Shown piece after piece: positions 57,196 through 64,000 of a stretch of 64,000 bases of DNA. This DNA is from Chromobacterium violaceum ATCC 12472. GTDB taxonomy: Bacteria; Pseudomonadota; Gammaproteobacteria; Burkholderiales; Chromobacteriaceae. Positions within the stretch are counted from its first letter, which is position 1, and every line of letters starts with the position of its first letter. The DNA lies in NCBI RefSeq assembly GCF_000007705.1, contig NC_005085.1:2675752-2739751 (forward strand), written 5' to 3'. Under the pieces are notes generated by a model. That model had not been told where the DNA came from, did not search any database, and was given only the letters and a program-made list of their open reading frames with translations. Position numbers and translations under genes: made by a program.

Positions 57196-60100
57196 TGCTT
57201 GTCTCCCGCGGGCTGGTCCATCCAGTCCACCTTGTCCATCTTGCGCACCACCACGAACTCGTCGCGGTTGGCGCCCACCGTGCCGTAGTAGTTGAAGCCC
57301 CAGGCCAGTTGGGCGTAGCCGCCTATCATGTGGGTGGGCTTGGTCACCGCGCGGGTCACCGAGTTGTGGATGCCGCCGCGCTTGCCGGACACCTCGGCGC
57401 CCGGCACGTTCACGATCTTTTCCTGGGCGTGGTACATCAGCGTCATGCCTTCCGGCACCCGCTGCGACACCACCGCGCGGGCGGTCAGCGTGCCGTTGAC
57501 GTTGAACACCTCTATCCAGTCGTTGTCGGCGATACCGGCCTTTGCGGCGTCTATCTCGGACAGCCAGACGTGGGGGCCGCCGCGGCTCAGCGTCAGCATG
57601 CGCAGATTGTCTGAGTAGGTGCTGTGTATGCCCCATTTCTGGTGCGGGGTGATGAAGTTCAGCACCAGCTCATGATTGCCGTTGCCGTGCTTGCCCAGCA
57701 CCGCCTGGGTGGTCTTCAAATCGACCGCCGGCTTATACACACACAATCCCTCGCCGAAGGCCCGCATCCACTGGTGGTCCTGATAGAACTGCTGGCGGCC
57801 GGTCAAAGTGCGCCACGGAATCAGCTCGTGGACATTGGTGTAACCCGCGTTGTAGCTGACTTCTTCGCTTTCCAGGCCGGACCAGGTCGGCGAGGAAATG
57901 ATCTTGCGCGGCTGCGCCTGCACGTCGCGGAAACGGATGCTGTCATGCTCGCGCGGCTTGGCAAGGTGTGTATGGTCGCGGCCGGTCACCTTGGACAGCG
58001 CGTCCCAGGCTTTCACCGCCACGTGGCCGTTGGTTTCCGGCGCCAGCGTCAGAATCATCTCCGCGGCGTCGATGGCGGTCTCCAACTTGGGCTGGCCCTT
58101 GCCGGCGCCCGATTGCGCCACCTGGTTCAGGCCGCGCAGGATGTCCACCTCGTGCGCCGTCTTCCAGCCTATGCCCTTGCCGCCGTTGCCAGCTTTTTCC
58201 AGCAGGGGGCCGATGGTGGTGAACTTGTCGTAAATCGCGCCGTAGTCGCGCTCCACCACCGTCATCGCCGGCATGGTCTTGCCCGGCAGCGGCTCGCACT
58301 CGCCCTTCTTCCAGTCCTTGGGATCGAAAGGCTGGCCCAGCTCCTGCGGGCTGTCGTGCATCAGCGGGGTCAGCACCAGGTCTTTCTGCACGCCCAGATA
58401 GTCCTTGGCCACCTCGGACAGCTTCTTGGCGAAGCCCTTGTAGATCTCCCAGTCGCTCCTGGCCTGCCATAAGGGCTGCACCGCCTCGGACAAGGGGTGG
58501 ATGAAGGGGTGCATGTCGGAGGTGTTGAGGTCGTCCTTCTCGTACCAGGTGGCGGTGGGCAGCACGATGTCGCCGTACAGGCAGGTGGTGGACATGCGGA
58601 AATCCAGCACCACCATCAGGTCCAGCTTGCCCTCTGCCGCCGGGCGCACAGTGATCTCGGACGGCTTGATGCAGTCATCTTCCGAGCCCAGCACCGCGTT
58701 CTGGGTGCCCAGCAGGTATTTGAGGAAGTACTCGTGGCCCTTGCCCGAGCTGCCCAGGATGTTGGAGCGCCAGACGAACATATTGCGCGGGAAGTTCTGC
58801 GGGTTGTCCGGATCGTTGCAGGCCATGTCCAGCCGACCGCTCTTCAGGCCCTGCACGGTGTAGTCCACCGGGTCCAGGCCCGCCTCGGCGGCGGCGCGGG
58901 TGATATCCAGCGGGTTGGCGGACAGCTGCGGCGCGGACGGCAGCCAGCCCATCCGTTCGGCCTTGGCGTTGTAGTCTATCAGCGCCATGTCGGCCATCTT
59001 GCCGTCGGCGGTCGGGCACAGAATCTCGCCCACCCCCAGTTTTTCATGCCGCCACTGGCTGGTATGGGCGTAGAAGAAGCTGGTGCCGTTCATCTGCCGC
59101 GCCGGGCGGTTCCAGTCGCCGGCGAAGGCCAGCGGGGCCCAGCCGGTCTGCGGGCGCAGCTTTTCCTGGCCCACGTAGTGGCACCAGCCGCCGCCGCTCT
59201 GGCCTATGCAGCCGCACAGCATCAGCATATTGATGATGCCGCGGTAGGTCATGTCCATGTGGTACCAGTGGTTCAGCGCCGCGCCGACGATGACCATGGA
59301 TTTGCCCTGGGTCTGGTCAGCGTTGTGCGCGAACTCGCGCGCCACCTGGATCACCATCTCCGGCTTCACGCCGGTGTGCTTCTGCTGCCAAGCCGGCGTG
59401 TACGGCGCGTCGTCCATGTAGTCGGCCGCGACGTTGCCGCCGCCCAGCCCGCGGTCTATGCCGTAGTTGGCCGCCATCAGGTCGAACACCGTGGCCACCA
59501 GCGCCTCGCCGCCATCCGCCAGCTTGATCTTCTTCACCGGCACATTGCGGGTCAGCAGCTCGTCGTGCTCGGCGCCGAAATACGGGAAGCCGACGCCGAC
59601 CACCTCATCGCGCTGCTCGATCAGCGACAGGCGGCCGCACACCTCGCGGCCGCTGGCGCCGTCCTTCTGCTCCAGGTTCCACTTGCCGGCCTTGCCCTCG
59701 GCCTGGCCCCAGCGGAAGCCGATCGAGCCGTTGGGCGCGACGATGTCGCCGCTGGCCTCGTCGATCAGCAGGGTTTTCCAGTCCGGGTTGTTGTCTTCAC
59801 CCAGGCTGCCCTCTAGATGGGAGGCGCGCAGGAAGTAGTCCGGCAGCCAGCGCTCGCCGTCGCGGCGCAGCGTCACCAGCATAGGCATGTCGGTGTAGCG
59901 GCGGATGTAGTCGGTGAAGTAGGCCGACGGGCGATCCAAGTGGAATTCCTTGAAGATCACATGGCCCATGGCCATCGCCAGCGCGGCGTCGGTGCCCTGC
60001 TTGGGCGCAAGCCAGATGTCGCCGAACTTGGCCATTTCGCCGAAGTCGCTGGACACCGCCACCGTCTTGGTACCCTTGTAGCGCACCTCGGTGTAAAAGT

Positions 60101-60893
60101 GGGCGTCCGGGGTGCGGGTCATCGGCACGTTGGAGCCCCACACCATCAGGTAAGTGGAGTTGTACCAGTCGGCAGACTCGGCCACGTCGGTCTGCTCGCC
60201 CCAGGTCTGCGGGCTGGCCGGCGGCAGGTCGCAATACCAGTCGTAGAACGACAGCGGCACGCCACCTATCAGGCTCAGGTAGCGGCTGCCGGCGGCATAG
60301 GACACCATGGACATCGCCGGAATCGGCGAGAAGCCGACCACGCGGTCCGGGCCGAATGTCTTGATGGTGAAGGCGTTGGCCGCGGCGACGATCTCGTTGG
60401 CCTCGTCCCAGCTGGCGCGCACGAAACCGCCCTGGCCCCGCGCGGACTTGTATTGCTTGGCGAGTTCGGGCGTCTGGCTGATCTTCTCCCAGGCCTCCAC
60501 CGGGCTCAAGGTCTTGCGGGCGTCGCGCCACAGCCGGGCCAGCTGGCCGCGCAGCATCGGGTATTTGACGCGCTGGGCCGAGTACACGTACCAGCTGTAG
60601 GACGCGCCGCGCGGACAGCCGCGCGGCTCGTGGTTGGGCAGGTCGGGACGGGTGCGCGGGTAGTCGGTCTGCTGGGTTTCCCAGGTGATCAGGCCGTTCT
60701 TCACATACACCTTCCAGCTGCAGGAGCCGGTGCAATTGACGCCGTGGGTGGAACGCACGATCTTGTCGTGCTGCCAGCGCTGGCGGTACGCGTCTTCCCA
60801 GCCGCGGTCTTCGTTCACCACCGCGCCGTGGCCGTCGGCGAAGGTGCTCTTGACCTTGCCGAGGAAATTCAGTCTGTCGAGAAAATGGCTCAT
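57192..60893 (-). CDS. narG: Respiratory nitrate reductase alpha subunit
   Basis: 1233 aa, the usual NarG size. The FS0 cluster ligands are His50, Cys54 and Cys58 (STHGVNCTGSCSWKVYV) with a later Cys in RGCPRGASYSW. The Mo-site region is DWYNSTYLMVWGSNVPMTRT. It reduces nitrate to nitrite with a bis-MGD cofactor on the cytoplasmic side. No Tat signal is present, as for NarG. GGAGG lies four bases before the ATG at 60893. Confidence 0.98.
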   Translation of the reverse strand: MSHFLDRLNFLGKVKSTFADGHGAVVNEDRGWEDAYRQRWQHDKIVRSTHGVNCTGSCSWKVYVKNGLITWETQQTDYPRTRPDLPNHEPRGCPRGASYSWYVYSAQRVKYPMLRGQLARLWRDARKTLSPVEAWEKISQTPELAKQYKSARGQGGFVRASWDEANEIVAAANAFTIKTFGPDRVVGFSPIPAMSMVSYAAGSRYLSLIGGVPLSFYDWYCDLPPASPQTWGEQTDVAESADWYNSTYLMVWGSNVPMTRTPDAHFYTEVRYKGTKTVAVSSDFGEMAKFGDIWLAPKQGTDAALAMAMGHVIFKEFHLDRPSAYFTDYIRRYTDMPMLVTLRRDGERWLPDYFLRASHLEGSLGEDNNPDWKTLLIDEASGDIVAPNGSIGFRWGQAEGKAGKWNLEQKDGASGREVCGRLSLIEQRDEVVGVGFPYFGAEHDELLTRNVPVKKIKLADGGEALVATVFDLMAANYGIDRGLGGGNVAADYMDDAPYTPAWQQKHTGVKPEMVIQVAREFAHNADQTQGKSMVIVGAALNHWYHMDMTYRGIINMLMLCGCIGQSGGGWCHYVGQEKLRPQTGWAPLAFAGDWNRPARQMNGTSFFYAHTSQWRHEKLGVGEILCPTADGKMADMALIDYNAKAERMGWLPSAPQLSANPLDITRAAAEAGLDPVDYTVQGLKSGRLDMACNDPDNPQNFPRNMFVWRSNILGSSGKGHEYFLKYLLGTQNAVLGSEDDCIKPSEITVRPAAEGKLDLMVVLDFRMSTTCLYGDIVLPTATWYEKDDLNTSDMHPFIHPLSEAVQPLWQARSDWEIYKGFAKKLSEVAKDYLGVQKDLVLTPLMHDSPQELGQPFDPKDWKKGECEPLPGKTMPAMTVVERDYGAIYDKFTTIGPLLEKAGNGGKGIGWKTAHEVDILRGLNQVAQSGAGKGQPKLETAIDAAEMILTLAPETNGHVAVKAWDALSKVTGRDHTHLAKPREHDSIRFRDVQAQPRKIISSPTWSGLESEEVSYNAGYTNVHELIPWRTLTGRQQFYQDHQWMRAFGEGLCVYKPAVDLKTTQAVLGKHGNGNHELVLNFITPHQKWGIHSTYSDNLRMLTLSRGGPHVWLSEIDAAKAGIADNDWIEVFNVNGTLTARAVVSQRVPEGMTLMYHAQEKIVNVPGAEVSGKRGGIHNSVTRAVTKPTHMIGGYAQLAWGFNYYGTVGANRDEFVVVRKMDKVDWMDQPAGDKQ

Positions 60894-61085
60894 TTTGCCT
60901 CCATGCGCGCCGGGAATCCTGTCCTGCGTCGCCGCCGCCCGGCTGCCGATACTGGTTGCGATAATCCTTAGCCTACCGTCCGCCCCCTCACTGCCCAATC
61001 GGCCAGTAGGGGTGAGCGGCACAGGCATAGGAAGGGGTCCGGCTAAGCCTTAAGGAGTAGTCCGGGATAGAACGAAAGCCGGACG
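60894..61085 (-). promoter_or_regulatory. narG upstream control region
   Basis: Lies after the narK2 terminator, so narGHJI needs its own promoter here. It has an imperfect inverted repeat CCCCTCACTG (60984-60993) / CAGTAGGGG (61004-61012) and a heptamer AGGAGTA (61053-61059), which fits the NarL half-site TACYYMT on the minus strand. I see no good FNR box (TTGATNNNNATCAA). Confidence 0.45.
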
Positions 61086-61111
61086 GGAAAAAAGCGCCCG
61101 CGGGCGCTTTT
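61086..61111 (-). terminator. Rho-independent terminator between narK2 and narG
   Basis: AAAAGCGCCCG (61090-61100) and CGGGCGCTTTT (61101-61111) form a perfect palindrome, with more A bases to the left (T on the minus strand). It lies 65 bases after the narK2 stop. Confidence 0.85.
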
Positions 61112-61176
61112 CATTCCGTCCAACCGTAGGGTGCAATACCCGGCTAGCACGCTCTGCCGGGCATTGCGCCGGCCAA

Positions 61177-62556
61177 TCAGCAACGCACTTCCGCGTTCTT
61201 GCGGGCGTAGTACCAGCCGTTGATCGCCAGGCAGCTCAGGTAGAAGGCGATGAACAGGTACAGCGCCGCCTCTACCCCGCCGGTCATCGCGATGGAGGTG
61301 CCGTAGCTCTTGGGGATGAAGAAGCCGCCGTAGGCGCCGATCGCGCCGGCGAAACCGAGCACCGCCGCCGCCTCGCGGGTGGCGTCCTGGGTGGCCTGCC
61401 GCATGGCCGACTCGCCCGGGCCGGCCATGCGCTGGTGCAGCGTCAGGAAAATGGCCGGCACCTGCATGAAGGTGGAGCCATTGCCGACGCCGGTCAGCGC
61501 GAACAGGCACAGGAACATCGCGAAGAAACCGTAGAAGTTGCCGCCCTGGCCGCCGTGCGGCAGGAAAAAGATCACGCCCAGCACGCCCAGCACCATCAGC
61601 GCGAACACCGTCTGCGTCACCTTGGCGCCGCCTATCTTGTCGGCCAGCCAGCCGCCCAGCGGGCGGGTCAGCGCGCCGACCAAGGGGCCCAGGAAGGCGT
61701 AGCGGGTGGGGTCGATGTCGGGGAACTGGCCCTTGACCAGCAGCGGGAAGCCGGCGGAGAAGCCGATGAAAGAACCGAAGGTGCCCACGTACAGCCAGCA
61801 CATCAGCCAGTTATGCTTGCGGGTGAAGATCACCGCCTGCTCGGAAAACGAGGATTTGGCCGAGGCCAGGTCGTTCATGCCGAACCAGGCCGCCAGCGTG
61901 GACAGCACGATGAACGGCACCCAGACGAAGCCGGCGTTCTGCAGCCACATCTGTTTGGCTGCCGCGCCCTTCACCCAGTGCTGCGGATCGCCGCCCAACT
62001 GGCCGAACAGGCCCATGGTGATGACGATGGGCACCACGAACTGCACGATGGATACGCCCAGATTGCCCAGGCCGGCGTTCAGGCCCAGCGCGGTGCCCTT
62101 TTCCGACTTGGGGAAGAAGAAGCTGATATTGGCCATGCTGGAGCTGAAATTGCCGCCGCCGAAGCCGCACAGCAGCGCCAGCGTCACCATGGTCACATAG
62201 CTGGTGTCCGGGTTCTGCACCGCGAAGCCTATGCCCACCGCCGGAATCAGCAGGCTGGCGGTGGAGATCGCCGTCCACTTGCGGCCGCCGAACACCGGCA
62301 CCATGAAGGAATAGAAGATGCGCAGCGTGGCGCCGGACAAGGCCGGCAGCGCCGCCAGCCAGAACAGCTGGTTCTGGGTGTAGCCGAAGCCGATATTGGG
62401 CATGTTCAGCACCGCCACGCTCCACACCTGCCAGATCACGAAGGCCAGCGTCAGCGCCGGAATCGAGATCCACAGGTTGCGCCGCGCCACCGAGCGTCCC
62501 TGCTGCTGCCAGAACGAAGCCGATTCCGGCTCCCAGTGTTTGATCAGATAAGTCAT
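61177..62556 (-). CDS. narK2: Nitrate/nitrite transporter NarK2
   Basis: 459 aa major-facilitator protein with about 12 helices. Nitrate signature motifs are GFGGGNFSSSMANISFFFPK and GFAGAIGAYGGFFIPKSYG. This NarK2-like type is thought to exchange nitrate for nitrite. It follows narK1 by 20 bases; ATG at 62556 begins MTYLIKHWEPESASFWQQQG, which is the conserved start. Unlike the usual narK1K2GHJI run, a terminator lies between this gene and narG. Confidence 0.93.
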   Translation of the reverse strand: MTYLIKHWEPESASFWQQQGRSVARRNLWISIPALTLAFVIWQVWSVAVLNMPNIGFGYTQNQLFWLAALPALSGATLRIFYSFMVPVFGGRKWTAISTASLLIPAVGIGFAVQNPDTSYVTMVTLALLCGFGGGNFSSSMANISFFFPKSEKGTALGLNAGLGNLGVSIVQFVVPIVITMGLFGQLGGDPQHWVKGAAAKQMWLQNAGFVWVPFIVLSTLAAWFGMNDLASAKSSFSEQAVIFTRKHNWLMCWLYVGTFGSFIGFSAGFPLLVKGQFPDIDPTRYAFLGPLVGALTRPLGGWLADKIGGAKVTQTVFALMVLGVLGVIFFLPHGGQGGNFYGFFAMFLCLFALTGVGNGSTFMQVPAIFLTLHQRMAGPGESAMRQATQDATREAAAVLGFAGAIGAYGGFFIPKSYGTSIAMTGGVEAALYLFIAFYLSCLAINGWYYARKNAEVRC

Positions 62557-62576
62557 CAGTGTCTCCCGCGCCGCGC

Positions 62577-63860
62577 TCAGCCGCGTTCGTTGGTCAAGGG
62601 AATGGGATTGACGGGCTCGGCCGCGCGCGCCCGCGCCTTGGCTCTTGCCGCCGATTTGAAGGAAAAATGCATCCACACCAGGCTGACGCACACCGTGCCG
62701 TACAGCAGCATGAAGGCGCTGCTGCGCACGCCGGTCAGGTCGAGCAAGACGCCGAACAGGATGGGCAGCAGGAAGCCGCCCAGGCCGCCGGACAGGCCGA
62801 CCACGCCGGACACCGCGCCGATGGAGTCGGGAAATTCGTCGGAGATGAACTTGAACACCGAGGCCTTGCCTATCGCCATCGCCACGCCCACCAGGAACAG
62901 CAGGCCGGTGAACAGGTAGACGTTGAGGCCGATGTGCAGGCTGAGCGGCCCGCCGGTGGTCGCCACGCGCATCTCGGTCTGCGGATAGGACAGCAGGAAG
63001 AAGGCCACCCAGCACACCCACATCACCGCCCAAGTGACCACGTAGGGGCCGAAGCGGTCAGACAGATAGCCCCCCACCGCGCGCAGCACGCCGCCCGGCA
63101 AGGAGAAACAGGCCGCCAGCAACGCCGCGTGCTTCAGGTCCAGCCCGTACTCGCCGACGTAGTACTTGGTCATCCACAGCGCCAGCGCCACGTAGCCGCC
63201 GAACACCACCGAGTAGTACTGGCAATAGCGCAGCACCGCCGGATGCTTCATCAGCGCCAGCTGCTGGCGCAGCGTCACCGTGGACGGCGCCTTGTGGGCC
63301 GGATCGCTGAAGGAGAACAGCCAGAACAGGATGGCGGCGGCCAGCATGATCAGCGCGTAGGCGGTGGGCACGCTCTGCCAGCCCCAGGCCAGGATCAGCG
63401 CCGGGGCCACCAGCTTGGTCAGCGCCGAGCCGGCGTTGCCGGCGCCGAAAATGCCCATGGCCAGGCCCTGCTGCTCCTTGCGGAACCAGCGCGCCACATA
63501 GGGCGTGCCGACCGAGAACGAACCGCCGGCCAGGCCGACGAATAGCCCGGCCAGCAGGAACTGCCAGTAGGCGCTGGCGAACTGCATCAGGTAGATGGGC
63601 AGCACGCAGCTGAGCATCAGCGCGAACAGCACCGGGCGGCCGCCGTAGCGGTCGGTCCAGATGCCCAGCGGCACGCGGATCAGCGAACCGGTCAGCACCG
63701 GCGTGGCGGCCAGGATGCCGAACTCGGTTTCATTGAGGCCCAGCTGCTGCTTGATCGGGATGCCCAGCACCGCGAACATCATCCAGACCATGAAGCAGAG
63801 GGTGAAAGCCAGCGTGCTGCTGGCCAGCACGCTGTAGCGTTTGAATGTCGGGGAAGTCAT
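62577..63860 (-). CDS. narK1: Nitrate/H+ symporter NarK1
   Basis: 427 aa, 12-helix major-facilitator. Signature regions are AGLAGGSFSVGTPYVARWF and GVVGLSGGLGGFLLPILFG. NarK1-type proteins import nitrate with protons before nitrite builds up. The C-terminal tail is Ala/Arg-rich (AARAKARARAAEP). First gene of the narK pair; the ribosome site is weak. Confidence 0.93.
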   Translation of the reverse strand: MTSPTFKRYSVLASSTLAFTLCFMVWMMFAVLGIPIKQQLGLNETEFGILAATPVLTGSLIRVPLGIWTDRYGGRPVLFALMLSCVLPIYLMQFASAYWQFLLAGLFVGLAGGSFSVGTPYVARWFRKEQQGLAMGIFGAGNAGSALTKLVAPALILAWGWQSVPTAYALIMLAAAILFWLFSFSDPAHKAPSTVTLRQQLALMKHPAVLRYCQYYSVVFGGYVALALWMTKYYVGEYGLDLKHAALLAACFSLPGGVLRAVGGYLSDRFGPYVVTWAVMWVCWVAFFLLSYPQTEMRVATTGGPLSLHIGLNVYLFTGLLFLVGVAMAIGKASVFKFISDEFPDSIGAVSGVVGLSGGLGGFLLPILFGVLLDLTGVRSSAFMLLYGTVCVSLVWMHFSFKSAARAKARARAAEPVNPIPLTNERG

Positions 63861-64000
63861 GGCGCCATATCCATGGAGTGGTCATGGCTACCACGATAAG
63901 CGACGGCGGCGCGCGCCGATATTCGTCTGTCGCAGGACTGTCAGTCTGCCAACGGACGAGGCGGATTAACCCTTACGGCTGGCGCCGGCTACTCCCAATG
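63861..64000 (-). promoter_or_regulatory. Region upstream of narK1 (runs to window end)
   Basis: 140 bases that should hold the narK1K2 promoter. A near-match to a NarL heptamer (TACTCCC) lies at about 63990. No FNR box is recognised. The region may continue beyond the window. Confidence 0.35.

Noticed and set aside
60894-61085. FNR/ANR box upstream of narG
   Set aside because: No sequence close to TTGATNNNNATCAA was found on either strand; only partial half-sites.

Overview
The window reads as a 64-kb chromosomal piece of a GC-rich, motile, facultatively anaerobic betaproteobacterium. The most likely home is a Chromobacterium-like member of the Neisseriales. I infer this from the Gcr-type membrane protein typical of Neisseria and Burkholderiales relatives, the gene orders (folC-dedD-cvpA-purF, dapF-DUF484, narXL beside narK1K2GHJI), a large chemotaxis operon and the protein sequences. 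No 16S or other marker is present to prove it.

Layout. 1-1.3 kb: end of a fatty-acyl-CoA operon (enoyl-CoA hydratase fragment, hot-dog thioesterase, TetR regulator with a clear operator). 1.4-3.4 kb: Gcr-type membrane protein. 3.5-8.6 kb: a long-chain alcohol/aldehyde oxidation operon like laoCBA, an AraC regulator and a divergent ohr. 8.9-12 kb: VWA/CoxE protein, tiny membrane protein, lone flagellin, rnk. 12-16.2 kb: hybrid kinase plus HD-GYP regulator (c-di-GMP). 16.4-21.3 kb: housekeeping block (HD hydrolase, alpha/beta hydrolase, 2Fe-2S ferredoxin, dnaB, HI0933 flavoprotein, sodB). 21.3-30.8 kb: chemotaxis operon mcp-cheY-STAS-cheA-mcp-cheW-cheR-cheB-REC/EAL, all on the minus strand. 30.9-41.7 kb: purF-cvpA-dedD-folC-ygfX operon, uup, three orphan periplasmic binding proteins, a Tat/lipobox NlpC/P60 lipoprotein. 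41.9-44.6 kb: secreted-protein/beta-propeller/ECF sigma/anti-sigma module. 44.7-47.8 kb: dapF, DUF484, membrane protein, EamA exporter. 48.1-63.9 kb: nitrate respiration island (moaA, mobB, narXL, narIJHG, narK2, narK1).

The standout is at 52.5-54.05 kb, between the convergent narL and narI genes. It is a short, lower-GC array of two integron-type gene cassettes. Each carries its open reading frame(s) followed by a 117-bp attC site (inverse core RYYYAAC, extrahelical base in L'', core GTTRRRY), and no integrase gene is in the window. Cassette 1 encodes an unrecognised 109-aa protein. Cassette 2 encodes an unrecognised 92-aa protein translationally coupled to a PIN-domain nuclease, which looks like a toxin-antitoxin or defence pair. 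A palindromic MITE-like segment lies just downstream.

How the genes work together. NarX/NarL sense nitrate/nitrite; NarK1/NarK2 move nitrate in and nitrite out; NarGHI reduces nitrate at the membrane with NarJ as chaperone; MoaA and MobB serve molybdenum-cofactor synthesis for NarG. The chemotaxis operon and the two c-di-GMP phosphodiesterase-type response regulators (EAL and HD-GYP) point to linked control of swimming and sessile life.
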